A stretch of 64,000 bases of DNA from Roseburia sp. 831b (GCF_001940165.2 NZ_CP135162.1:3058001-3122000), one strand, 5' to 3'. Shown: positions 8,275 to 16,041, counted from the first letter of the stretch. Numbers and translations: made by a program. Notes: generated by a model from the sequence alone, not told the origin.

Positions 8275-8310
8275 CCCAACTTTCAGTTTTCATAAGAATT
8301 GTTGCAATAA
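8275..8310. repeat. Degenerate cassette-boundary repeat E
   Basis: GCCCAACTTTCAGTTTT keeps the left arm CTTTCAGT (8280-8287) of the boundary repeat, but the right arm is decayed (AAGAATTGTTGCAA). It lies 18 nt after the stop of gene 4, the spacing expected for a cassette end. Confidence 0.5.
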
Positions 8311-8348
8311 AAAGATAGACAAATAGAGGTTGATGTGCTAGAGTTTAG

Positions 8349-8369
8349 ATGGCTCCAAAATGGCTCCAA
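8349..8369. repeat. Tandem ATGGCTCCAA repeats near the element end
   Basis: Two copies of ATGGCTCCAA, 11 bp apart (8349-8358 and 8360-8369), lie about 100 bp inside the right element boundary. Their position fits arm-type integrase-binding sites. No copy was found at the left end. The surrounding 8311-8471 has no gene. Confidence 0.4.
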
Positions 8370-8471
8370 TAATTTTGGGAAATAAAAATACATAATGTAT
8401 GTAGTGCCTAAAAATAGCATAAAATCAACAAAAAGCATGGTAGAAGATAGCGACAAATCCAAAACCGGGAG

Positions 8472-8525
8472 CGTGAAGGTGGACGTACTGTAGGATCAGG
8501 ACGTGTTGCTACAGTTATCGAATAA
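8472..8525 (+). pseudogene. tuf: Duplicated 3' tail of tuf at the right element junction
   Basis: The reading frame gives R-E-G-G-R-T-V-G-S-G-R-V-A-T-V-I-E-stop, the C-terminus of EF-Tu. The codons directly upstream (N-R-E) do not continue EF-Tu, so homology starts sharply at about 8472. This is the displaced original 3' end of tuf left when the element integrated and supplied a replacement tail. The junction marks attR. The original tuf terminator follows at 8561. Confidence 0.85.
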
Positions 8526-8560
8526 TCAATTATTGATAATTCAATAAATTAGCATTTATA

Positions 8561-8592
8561 CAGGGGAAGTGATTTTCACTTCCCCTGTTTTT
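8561..8592 (+). terminator. Original tuf terminator
   Basis: A perfect 11-bp stem, CAGGGGAAGTG (8561-8571) with CACTTCCCCTG (8577-8587), loop ATTTT, then five T residues. It lies 35 nt after the displaced tuf stop codon. Confidence 0.92.
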
Positions 8593-8693
8593 CTATAAAA
8601 TTCTATTCAAGTCAATTCAATAACAGAATCATTGTAAACGCACCATAGTCGGTACTAATACTTGATTAGCCGCTCCAAAGAGCGGCGTTGGTT

Positions 8694-10295
8694 TTAAAGT
8701 TGCTTTCTGCATTCCTTTGGTAGCTTGTCTGACCAAGGAAGCAGATCTTCACAAAAACTTGCATCATGGTCATCCATGTGCTTTGGAATCTCTGTCAGAA
8801 GATATTCAAAGTAATTATAAGGTTTTAGATCGTTAGCCTTTGCAGTTTCTGCAATGCTGTAAATGATTGCACTTGCTTCTGCCCCTGCGATGGTATCAAT
8901 CATAACCCAGTTTTTCTTGCCTACACAGAATGGCCGAATTGCCTGTTCTGCCGAATTGTTATCGATTGGCACTTCTCCATCTTCAAGGAATGTTCTCAAA
9001 TACTTTTCCTGATTCAAGGAGTAAGTAAATCCATTTGCTGTCTTACTCTTCGGCGGAACAGACATGAGATTCTGTTTTGCCCATGCAAAATAAGCATCCA
9101 CCAGTGGCTTTACAGTCAACTGACGATGTTTCAGGCGTTCATCCGGATTCATGTCCCCAAGCTTGTTCTCCTCGCGATAGATTGCTTGGATTTGCTTCAA
9201 TGCCAGATATGCAAGAGACATTTTCTGGTTTGCCTTTGGTAGAGCCTTAACAGCCTCATCGAAGCGACGTCTTGCATGTGCCCAGCACCCAGCGATTTTC
9301 AGGTCTTCGCGTTCTTTTTCAATCGTATGGTAGACCTGATAGCCATCCGTCAGACAAATTCCTTGAAAATCTTTAAGAAAAGCTCGTGGATGACTGGCAT
9401 TACGAGATGGTTGGTACTCGTACAAGATGATCTGCTTATTCAGATACATCTTTCCTGTACGGTATACCCACATGTAATGCTTATTTCCGGTAGTTCTGTT
9501 TTCTTTTGAAACAAGAACCGGAGTCTCATCTGCTTGTAAGACATGATAGTCATACATTTTCTCGTGCAGATAATCATAAAAGATTGAGAGATATCTCTCT
9601 GCACATAGAATGGTCCAATGAGCCATATCCGCGCGATCGATGTTAAGACCCATTCTTTGGAATTCCTGTTCCTGACGATAAAGAGGTGCTGCATTAACAT
9701 ATTTGGCATTCCAAATGCCTGCTAGCAAAGATGGTGAAACAAGACTGTTTCTTAGTAAATAAGCAGGATGATCTGCCTTTTTGAAATGATTGTCCTTTTT
9801 AGATTTATACACGCCAACGTGATGTTCTTCGATTTCAATCTTCATTGGGGTAAAACGATAGCGATGGTATACTTCATCTTCAAGCTGATACCAGCCATCT
9901 TCTCCGAATTCGTCGATTAACTCGTCTTCCGTCATCTTGTGTTCAACCGGAACGATTGGAAGACCTTTGATGTCAGCAGCGCGTTTCCCCTTTTTCTTTT
10001 TACTATGAGGTTTCGATGTTTCTTCTTCCTCTGAGCATTCAAGGGCTGCAACAGCTTCTGCTTCATTAAAATAAACGATATTGCCATCAACCTCTAAGAA
10101 GCTGATCTGGTTATCTACATCAAGTTTCTCAGATGACTTCCCAAAACGGTTATTGTTCAATACAGCGACCTGTTCCAACAACAGTTGCAGTTTCCGATCA
10201 ATATCTTTGAGTTGTGATTGTTGTGCCAAAAACAGTTGAATAAGGGTAGCCTTGTCAAAATTATTCAATTGTTCTTCTGTATATTCCATCGCCAT
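8694..10295 (-). CDS. tnpC: IS66 transposase TnpC
   Basis: A 533-residue DDE transposase. The N-terminal about 50 residues form a leucine-rich helix (L-Q-L-L-L-E-Q-V-A-V-L-N-N-N-R-F-G). The usual Cys-x-x-Cys zinc-finger region lacks cysteines here (E-H-K-M-T-E-D-E-L). The catalytic core shows the DDE signature residues in Q-A-D-E-T-P-V, L-T-D-G-Y-Q-V-Y and D-N-N-S-A-E-Q-A-I-R-P, and the C-terminal IS66 tail (Y-N-Y-F-E-Y-L-L-T) is present. It catalyses transposition together with TnpA and TnpB. Confidence 0.95.
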   Translation of the reverse strand: MAMEYTEEQLNNFDKATLIQLFLAQQSQLKDIDRKLQLLLEQVAVLNNNRFGKSSEKLDVDNQISFLEVDGNIVYFNEAEAVAALECSEEEETSKPHSKKKKGKRAADIKGLPIVPVEHKMTEDELIDEFGEDGWYQLEDEVYHRYRFTPMKIEIEEHHVGVYKSKKDNHFKKADHPAYLLRNSLVSPSLLAGIWNAKYVNAAPLYRQEQEFQRMGLNIDRADMAHWTILCAERYLSIFYDYLHEKMYDYHVLQADETPVLVSKENRTTGNKHYMWVYRTGKMYLNKQIILYEYQPSRNASHPRAFLKDFQGICLTDGYQVYHTIEKEREDLKIAGCWAHARRRFDEAVKALPKANQKMSLAYLALKQIQAIYREENKLGDMNPDERLKHRQLTVKPLVDAYFAWAKQNLMSVPPKSKTANGFTYSLNQEKYLRTFLEDGEVPIDNNSAEQAIRPFCVGKKNWVMIDTIAGAEASAIIYSIAETAKANDLKPYNYFEYLLTEIPKHMDDHDASFCEDLLPWSDKLPKECRKQL

Positions 10296-10574
10296 AATGT
10301 ACCTCTTTTCTAAGGTCTATTATAGCGGATATGGACTTAAATTGCGAATGTTGTTCGTTTCAAAATTCGGCAAATTGCCTATGCCTGTAAGCTCCCACAA
10401 GGGATTTGTAGACCTTGTAAATGCAGAGTTTTCAAAACAATGGATATAAATTACAATTACCTAAAAGCGCAATAACACGCTAATAATGCAGAATACTGGA
10501 CTTACAGATGATTGTAATTACCATATTAGAACCCAGGAATGATGCCCCTGAAATTTCTACCTTTTGCACAATCA

Positions 10575-10937
10575 TTATGCCATATGTTCTGGCGGTCGGA
10601 TCTCTTGAACCGTTTTCTTTGGAAAAATTGTTAGACCTTCCATGAGCCAACGAAATTGCTGACTGGTAAGTGCTCGTACTTCGGATTCATTTCTTGGCCA
10701 CACGAAGTTCCCTTTCTCTAGGCGCTTATACAAGAGCAAGAATCCGTCCTTTTCCCACACCAATCCTTTGATTCTGTCAGTCTTGCGACCACAGAAAAGG
10801 TAAAGCGTATCAGGAACGTACGGGCTACTTCCTGTTTTGGATTCGATGATAGAAGCTAATGAATCCAAGCCAAAACGGAGATCCGTGTAGCCGCAAACGA
10901 TATAAATCTGTTTAAAACAAGTGGCATCATTCAACAT
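10575..10937 (-). CDS. tnpB: IS66 accessory protein TnpB (Orf2)
   Basis: A 120-residue IS66 Orf2-like protein with the family core I-V-C-G-Y-T-D-L-R-F-G-L-D-S-L-A, then L-Y-L-F-C-G-R-K-T-D-R-I-K and F-R-W-L-M-E-G-L near the end. The ATG at 10937 overlaps the end of tnpA by 11 nt, the usual coupled layout. Upstream codons to 10994 are only the out-of-frame end of tnpA. Required for transposition in related elements; mechanism unclear. Confidence 0.93.
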   Translation of the reverse strand: MLNDATCFKQIYIVCGYTDLRFGLDSLASIIESKTGSSPYVPDTLYLFCGRKTDRIKGLVWEKDGFLLLYKRLEKGNFVWPRNESEVRALTSQQFRWLMEGLTIFPKKTVQEIRPPEHMA

Positions 10938-11316
10938 GGGCAAGCACCCCAAGAACTTTTGATAAAAGTGAAGATGATGTGTTTTCTGTAACACGAAGAG
11001 TCACACCATGCGCTGAAAGTTCAATAAATGATTCATCGCACTCTTGATTTGTTTCTGCAAAAGAATAATTACCATTTGTCATTAGATTGGTAGGAACAGG
11101 AACAATCGCTTGTTCAACAACCTCGCTTGGAAGCGAATCCAAACAGGCTTTGCGAACCTGAGTCATTCGGTAATAATAGTTTGCGGTGGTAATAGAATGT
11201 TCCTGACACCATTCGCTGACAGACATTCCAACAGGCCGATTGTTACAATCTTGAATCATTTGAGCCCATTCTTGTATACGACAATTGCGTGATGCTATAG
11301 ATGTTTGAGATTTCAT
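10927..11316 (-). CDS. tnpA: IS66 accessory protein TnpA (Orf1)
   Basis: A 129-residue protein with an HTH-like N-terminus (W-A-Q-M-I-Q-D-C-N-N-R-P-V-G-M-S-V-S-E-W-C-Q-E-H, then T-T-A-N-Y-Y-Y-R), the OrfA pattern of the IS66 family. It probably binds the element ends. The promoter side (11341-11376) holds two tandem copies of a GTTTAGTCTAAA-type palindrome that could be its operator. Confidence 0.85.
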   Translation of the reverse strand: MKSQTSIASRNCRIQEWAQMIQDCNNRPVGMSVSEWCQEHSITTANYYYRMTQVRKACLDSLPSEVVEQAIVPVPTNLMTNGNYSFAETNQECDESFIELSAHGVTLRVTENTSSSLLSKVLGVLAHVE

Positions 11317-11340
11317 AATAGAAGCCCTCCTTGTGTCAAA

Positions 11341-11376
11341 AAAGTTTAGACTAAACTTTTTAGACTAAACTTTTTT
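11341..11376. repeat. Tandem TTTAGTCTAAA palindromes in the IS66 leader
   Basis: AAGTTTAGACTAAACTTTTT is followed directly by AGACTAAACTTTTTT, so the AGACTAAACTTTTT block occurs twice. Each unit is self-complementary. It lies inside the IS66 end, upstream of tnpA, and may bind a regulator of transposition. Confidence 0.5.
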
Positions 11377-11605
11377 GATGAATATTAATTGTTGGGTCTA
11401 TTTTCTCAAATTTTCATAGCACAATCTATATACGCACTATGGTGCGTTTACGAATCATTATACAAAACATTTCCCAAAAACATTATTCAATAACAGAATC
11501 ATTTGATAAATCATTTCTAAAGATATGGTTCATACATAGAGCATAGGAACAAATCCGGGTCAGATTCATTGTCCAAAATTACTCACATCACATACAAATG
11601 AACAA

Positions 11606-11838
11606 TTACTGTTTAAAAAGAAAAAAGTATTGTTAAAAAAGTAAAATAAATAGATGAGAGGAGGTTGATAAAATCATTTACTGTTTCATACGATAATTAG
11701 AAATTTTAGACAGTAAAATGAAAGAAAACCAATACACGAACTCAAATAATTACTGTTTAAAAGTGGAAGAGGAGAATTTAAACAGTAAAGAAGCGAGATG
11801 AGCACAATAAATACTGTTTATAAAGAGAAAAACAAAAT
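11606..11838. repeat. Four-unit inverted-repeat array (TTACTGTTTAAA...)
   Basis: Four units start at 11606, 11677, 11750 and 11812. Unit 3 is perfect over 12 bp: TTACTGTTTAAA (11750-11761) with TTTAAACAGTAA (11777-11788). Unit 2 has TTTACTGT/ACAGTAAA (11677-11684, 11710-11717). Unit 4 has TACTGTTT/AAACAGTA (11812-11819, 11831-11838). Unit 1 keeps only a good left arm. Loops differ in sequence. The stretch 11460-11919 contains no gene; the array ends about 80 nt before the nuclease-like pseudogene. Confidence 0.7.
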
Positions 11839-11919
11839 TCAAACAGTAAAGATGGCAAGGAAACAGTGTAAAGAAAGATTGCAGTCAGATTTCCATGGAG
11901 AAAAAATAAAGGGGGAGGC

Positions 11920-12696
11920 ATTATAGAAGCAATTAGAAAAGAAAGAGAATTATTAGAGAAGACATTACAAAAGGTAAAGAAAGAAGTAGAAATGTTGCCC
12001 AAGGGACATTTACAATGCTCTAAAAGTAATGGTATGGAACAATACCTGATAGATGGAAAATATGTAAGTAAAAAGAAAATAGATTGGATAAGAGGAGTTG
12101 CTCAAAGAGAGTATTATGAGGATATAATACCGATAATGGAAAATATATTGAAAAGTCTATACTCTGCTGATAAAATTTATAAAAATCAGGCCTTAAATAA
12201 TAGCTATCAGTCGTTATGCAATGCGTGAAAAAAATTAATTACGCCGTTATTTTTCCCGATTGAGGAGAAGATTGGATCATTTATGACGGAACAATATCCT
12301 CCGGGAGAATTCGAGAAAGAGAATCATTCCGAATTTTTTACAGCAAAAGGGGAGAGGGTGCGTTCCAAATCAGAGCTTCTTATTTCAGAGCAATTATGTA
12401 AACATGGAATACCATATCGATACGAGAAAACGATAGAGTTGTTAGAATGGAACAGAGTAATCGTATGCAGGCCGGATTTCACAGTGATGAATAGAAGAAC
12501 TGGGAAAATATATTTGTATGAACATTTTGGAAGGATGGATGATTTCATGTATGTAGAAAATAGTATGAGAAAACTTGACTTATATGAGAAAAATGGATAT
12601 CTGCTTGGAAAGAATTTAATCATAACCCGTGAAACAATCGCTTCACCACTCAATATTCAAAAAGTGGATTCCTATATAAAAGAGTTTTTACTATAA
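11920..12696 (+). pseudogene. Broken gene for an endonuclease-fold-like protein
   Basis: One reading frame is coding-like from about 11920 to 12696 but is cut by a single TGA at 12226-12228. Its first half (I-E-A-I-R-K-E-R-E-L-L to S-L-C-N-A) has no ATG at its start: after GGGGGAGG come ATT and ATA, and the first ATG is 11992. The second half (after K-K-L-I-T-P and P-P-G-E-F) has G-E-R-V-R-S-K-S-E-L, G-I-P-Y-R-Y-E-K and C-R-P-D-F-T-V, then L-Y-E-H-F-G-R-M-D. This pattern of E, D and K residues resembles PD-(D/E)XK nuclease folds, and I recall similar intact proteins of Lachnospiraceae. Probably decayed by one nonsense and one start-codon mutation. Confidence 0.65.
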
Positions 12697-12828
12697 GATT
12701 GTAGGATGACAATATTTTAATTTGTAGGAAATTTTTCAAATCGTAGGAAATAGAACATAGTTATGATGTTGTTCATGAAGTTTTTTGTAATGGAATTGGT
12801 AAAATTAGGATGAGCCAGCAAAATATCA

Positions 12829-12917
12829 GTACTTGAGAAACTCAAGTACGAATTGATATACATTTTATCAATATAGAGTATAAGGAAGGGTTCAGAGCAT
12901 TTGCTTGGAACCTTTTT
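12829..12917. terminator. Palindrome and terminator-like hairpin in a 324-base gap
   Basis: GTACTTGAG (12829-12837) pairs with CTCAAGTAC (12841-12849) over AAA. Further on, AAGGGTTC (12886-12893) pairs with GAACCTT (12908-12914) before a run of T. No gene is visible between 12697 and 13020. Three TTGTAGGA or TCGTAGGA words occur at 12700-12750. Confidence 0.5.
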
Positions 12918-13020
12918 GAATATAGGGTACAATGGAAATGATTGAAAAATAGCCGTGAAACTGTTATCGTTAAACTATCAGAAGACAAGCCAGTTATAAT
13001 TAAAAAAAGAAGGAACAACG

Positions 13021-13881
13021 ATGAAGAAAACAAATGTAAAAGACAATGGATTTGAAGGTATACTTTTTCTGGGAAATGGGACAAAAGATAAAGTTGTAAT
13101 TGTTATGTCAGGCTCCAATGGAGGAATGAAGCTTACAAAACAGGCGGCAGAATTTTACCATAAAAATGGTGTTCCTGCGTTGGCGCTGGCATTGTTTGCA
13201 ACAAAGGGAACACAGCCTTTTTTGGATAGAGTGCCGGTGGAATATGTAGAATATGCAATTCGTTGGCTTAAGGAGCAGGGATACAACCGAATCGGGATTG
13301 ATGGAATGTCAAAAGGAAGTGAAATAGCACTCGTTGCGGCATCCATGTTTTCGGACATATCCTGCGTCATAGTCAGGGTGCCATCCTATTTTGTGAGTGA
13401 GGGGCTTGCTGGAAAAGGGAAGAACAAAGCGCCGTCCGGTACCTCCTGTTGGAGTTATCATGGAAAGGAACTTGCCTATGCGCCATACAAGATGAGAAAA
13501 TTTAATATCCTAAAAATGCTGATAAAAGAAAAGGAATTGCATATCATCATGTTTAACAAAGATAAAGACATTATCCCGGAGAGCATCATTGCGATTGATA
13601 AGATAAAAGCGCCAATACTAATTTTATCGTCCAAACAGGATTCAGTATGGCCATCCTATGAAAGCGGTATTTATATAGAAAAGAAACTTGAGGAAACAAG
13701 TTTCCCATATGAACATAAGCATGTTGCATATGAACATATGAGTCACGCGTTGGTAACCAAACTGCCAATCCTATATAAGTTAGGTTTTAGGTCAGAAAGG
13801 GAAAATGCAAAAGCGTGTGCCATTGACAGAGATAGCATGAAGAAAGAATTGTTGGACTGGATAAATCGGGTGTGGAAATAG
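13021..13881 (+). CDS. Acyl-CoA thioester hydrolase / BAAT-C-type alpha/beta hydrolase
   Basis: A 286-residue alpha/beta hydrolase resembling the C-terminal domain of bile-acid-CoA:amino-acid N-acyltransferase and acyl-CoA thioesterases. The nucleophile elbow is G-M-S97-K-G-S. The likely acid is D207 in S-S-K-Q-D-S-V-W, and the likely base H242 in H-M-S-H-A-L. The N-terminal beta-sandwich found in the animal enzymes is missing, as is usual for bacterial short forms. The substrate (acyl-CoA, or another thioester or ester) cannot be read from sequence. It is monocistronic. Confidence 0.8.
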   Translation: MKKTNVKDNGFEGILFLGNGTKDKVVIVMSGSNGGMKLTKQAAEFYHKNGVPALALALFATKGTQPFLDRVPVEYVEYAIRWLKEQGYNRIGIDGMSKGSEIALVAASMFSDISCVIVRVPSYFVSEGLAGKGKNKAPSGTSCWSYHGKELAYAPYKMRKFNILKMLIKEKELHIIMFNKDKDIIPESIIAIDKIKAPILILSSKQDSVWPSYESGIYIEKKLEETSFPYEHKHVAYEHMSHALVTKLPILYKLGFRSERENAKACAIDRDSMKKELLDWINRVWK

Positions 13882-13910
13882 TTCCAAATCAACATTTATG
13901 AAAAAAACAC

Positions 13911-13941
13911 TTGACCTTCCACCTTGTGGAACCTGTATAAA
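13911..13941 (+). promoter_or_regulatory. MerR-type promoter with long spacer
   Basis: TTGACC (13911-13916) and TATAAA (13936-13941) are 19 nt apart, too far for normal RNA polymerase contact, and the spacer is filled by the dyad TTCCAC-CTT-GTGGAA (13917-13931). This is the hallmark of promoters activated by MerR-family regulators. It drives the yhfC-like and phosphoesterase genes. No MerR gene is in the window. Confidence 0.75.
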
Positions 13942-13985
13942 GGTTATGTCAGACAACATATTTGAAAATTAAAGGAGGAGAAATG

Positions 13986-14759
13986 ATGGGAGTACAGACA
14001 ATATCAAATACCGCAATTTGCGGCGTTGTAATTTCTATTATTTTATCAATGACAGTACCAGTTGCATTCATTATTTTTGCAAAAAAGAAGTATCAGGCGA
14101 AGATTTCAACATTTTTTATTGGAGCAGGAACCTTCTTATTGTTCGCGATGGTTCTAGAACAAATCATGCATTTGCTGGTCATTAAGGTTGGTGGATTAAG
14201 TGCGGAGAACAACCGCTGGCTGTATTATATTTATGCAGCAATGGCGGCAGCAGTTTTTGAGGAAACAGGAAGAATTGTGGCAATGAAGTTCTGGATGAAG
14301 AAACGATTGGATTTCCCAAATGCGCTTATGTATGGTATTGGACACGGCGGAATTGAGGCAATTTTGATTGGTGGACTGACCAACATTAGCAATCTGATTT
14401 CAATGCTCATGATTAATAGTGGTGCAATGGAGCAGTCGTTGGCGATTTTGCCAGAAGAAACAAGAAACCAGACGATGCAGCAGTTATCTGCGTTGTGGAC
14501 AACGCCAGCCTCACATTTCATGGCAGGTGGATTTGAGAGGGTAAGTGCGATTATTTTGCAGATTGGGTTATCGTTGCTTATTTATCACGCATTGAAGTCG
14601 AAGAAACGTGGTGCTGCAATTCTTGCGTATGCGCTTCACTTTATGGTGGACTTTGTTGCAGTATCCTGTGCGGCATATGTTTCGGTATGGATATTAGAGG
14701 TGTTTATTTTTGTAATGGCGGTAGGAACCTTACTGTTTGCATGGAGAAAGAGTAAATGA
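13986..14759 (+). CDS. YhfC-family intramembrane glutamic protease
   Basis: A 257-residue polytopic membrane protein (about seven hydrophobic segments). The motif F-E-E-T-G-R in one helix and Y-G-I-G-H-G-G-I-E-A in the next match the YhfC family (DUF2324), distant relatives of CPBP proteases with Glu and His as likely active-site residues. ATG 13986 gives a 7-nt space to GGAGG; 13983 is also possible. Its last 4 bases overlap the next gene (ATGA), so the two are translated together. Substrate unknown. Confidence 0.8.
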   Translation: MGVQTISNTAICGVVISIILSMTVPVAFIIFAKKKYQAKISTFFIGAGTFLLFAMVLEQIMHLLVIKVGGLSAENNRWLYYIYAAMAAAVFEETGRIVAMKFWMKKRLDFPNALMYGIGHGGIEAILIGGLTNISNLISMLMINSGAMEQSLAILPEETRNQTMQQLSALWTTPASHFMAGGFERVSAIILQIGLSLLIYHALKSKKRGAAILAYALHFMVDFVAVSCAAYVSVWILEVFIFVMAVGTLLFAWRKSK

Positions 14760-15616
14760 AAATTGCAATATTTGCAGATATTCACAGCAACGTAGAGGCA
14801 TTGAAAGCTTGCTATGAACAAGCAAAAAGACGTTCTGTGACAGAGTTTATTTTCCTTGGGGATTACCTGGGTGACATGGCAAACCCCAGGGATACCCTAA
14901 AGTTACTTCATGAAATCGAGAAGACGTATCTGTGTACCTTTATTCGTGGAAATAAGGAAAATTACTGGATTCATCATCGGAAAAATTCAGAGGAAGAGTG
15001 GAAAACGGGGACGACAACAACGGGAATGTTAGCATATAATTTTTCACAGTTGTCCGATGAAGATATCGATTTTTTTGAGGCAATGCCAATTTCAAAAGAA
15101 ATGAGATATGGGAATTTACCGGTTTTTACAATATGTCATGGTTCGCCGTTGGTTGTGAATCAGAGTTTGCGACCAGATTATGAATACATAGATGATGTGG
15201 TAGAAAAATTCACGACACAAATGGTAATCTGTGGACATTTTCATATTCAGACATCGTATGAAAGAAAAGGAAAACTGGTAATCAACCCAGGCGCAATCGG
15301 CGTTCCGCTTCATAGTGCTGGAAAAGCGCAGTTTCTGATATTATCCGATGAAAATATGCAATGGAAGACGGAGTTTGTGACAGTTCCCTATGACGTAGAC
15401 AAGACGCTAGAGGATATGGATAAAGAGGAGCTTTTTCAAAAAGCGCCAGGCTGGTATGAGATTACAAAGCATCTGTTGCTTACGGGAGAAACGTCCCACG
15501 CTGTGGTTGTGAGACGGGTTATGAAACAATATCAGGAGAAAACAGGGAAAAAAGGGTTACATGAGATTCCGGAAACATTCTGGCAGGAAGAGACAAAAAA
15601 ACTTTGGTTTACATAA
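14756..15616 (+). CDS. Calcineurin-like metallophosphoesterase
   Basis: A 286-residue protein with the metal-binding series of the MPP superfamily: D-I-H (residues 8-10), G-D-Y-L-G-D near 37, G-N-K-E near 71, C-H-G-S-P, and G-H-F-H-I-Q, followed by N-P-G-A-I-G. These residues bind two metal ions. The YfcE-like architecture suggests a cytosolic phosphodiesterase or protein phosphatase; substrate unknown. It overlaps the yhfC-like gene by 4 bp and shares its MerR-type promoter. Confidence 0.88.
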   Translation: MKIAIFADIHSNVEALKACYEQAKRRSVTEFIFLGDYLGDMANPRDTLKLLHEIEKTYLCTFIRGNKENYWIHHRKNSEEEWKTGTTTTGMLAYNFSQLSDEDIDFFEAMPISKEMRYGNLPVFTICHGSPLVVNQSLRPDYEYIDDVVEKFTTQMVICGHFHIQTSYERKGKLVINPGAIGVPLHSAGKAQFLILSDENMQWKTEFVTVPYDVDKTLEDMDKEELFQKAPGWYEITKHLLLTGETSHAVVVRRVMKQYQEKTGKKGLHEIPETFWQEETKKLWFT

Positions 15617-15716
15617 TGAGAAATGAAGCTGGCAGAATTCCTGGATATAGTAGGAAAAGAATAGAAATATAACTAATTGTTATGGCAAAAATGAAAAAAC
15701 ACTATACACAGGAATA

Positions 15717-15745
15717 TTGACAGAAAGACCTTCGAGTGATATTGT
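15717..15745 (+). promoter_or_regulatory. Promoter of the T-box leader
   Basis: TTGACA (15717-15722), 17-nt spacer, TATTGT (15740-15745). Transcription would start near 15752, just before the conserved T-box 5' segment. Confidence 0.7.
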
Positions 15746-15751
15746 ATCTTT

Positions 15752-16041
15752 TAACAAAGAGTAAATGCATGGAACAGAATAAGGTCATCAAAAAGGGTGT
15801 GACTTCAGAGAGTCGTCGGTTGGTGTGAGACGATGGGCAGTTTTGGTGATTATCCTCTGCGAGCAGTGTACTGAATTCCCGGATGGGATAGTAGGTGGCA
15901 CCGGTTTTCTACCGTTAATAAGAGCCTTATTTCTACGGAGTGGTCCGTAGTGATGAGAGTGAGAGGTCGTTTGAAACGGCAAGTAAAGTGGTAACGCGGA
16001 AGTTTAAGCCTTCGTCTTTAGAATAAGACGAAGGCTTTTTG
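15752..16041 (+). ncRNA. T-box riboswitch upstream of cstA
   Basis: A T-box leader of about 290 nt. Seen directly: AGAGTAAATG near the 5' end, AGAGAG and GGTTGGTGTGAG (15808-15829, the AG-bulge and distal-loop region of stem I), the T-box core AAAGTGGTAACGCGGA (15985-16000) that pairs with the tRNA acceptor end, and a terminator GCCTTCGTCTT/AAGACGAAGGC (16008-16035) with five T residues. Uncharged tRNA would let transcription reach cstA. The specifier is probably in GGTGATTATCC (15844-15854). UAU (Tyr) is my weak first choice, with GAU or AUU as alternatives. Confidence 0.9.

Larger units (their letters stand above)
8634..11451 (-). mobile_element. Complete IS66-family insertion sequence
   Basis: A 2818-bp element bounded by inverted repeats GTAAACGCACCATAG (8634-8648) and CTATGGTGCGTTTAC (11437-11451). 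It is flanked by a perfect 8-bp target duplication GAATCATT (8626-8633 and 11452-11459), the size made by IS66 elements. It encodes tnpA, tnpB and tnpC on the minus strand with no visible break, so it may be active. About 279 bases between tnpB and tnpC (10296-10574) hold no gene, which is unusual for the family. Confidence 0.95.

Noticed and set aside
5441..8310. True integron with attC sites
   Set aside because: No IntI gene, and the boundary repeats lack paired RYYYAAC/GTTRRRY cores. Reported only as cassette-like.
1..8525. Prophage or self-transmissible ICE
   Set aside because: No phage structural genes and no type IV secretion genes; only integration, ATPase and MobV functions.
11606..11838. 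CRISPR array
   Set aside because: Units are imperfect inverted repeats with spacing of 62-73 nt, without constant direct repeats and spacers, and no cas genes are present.
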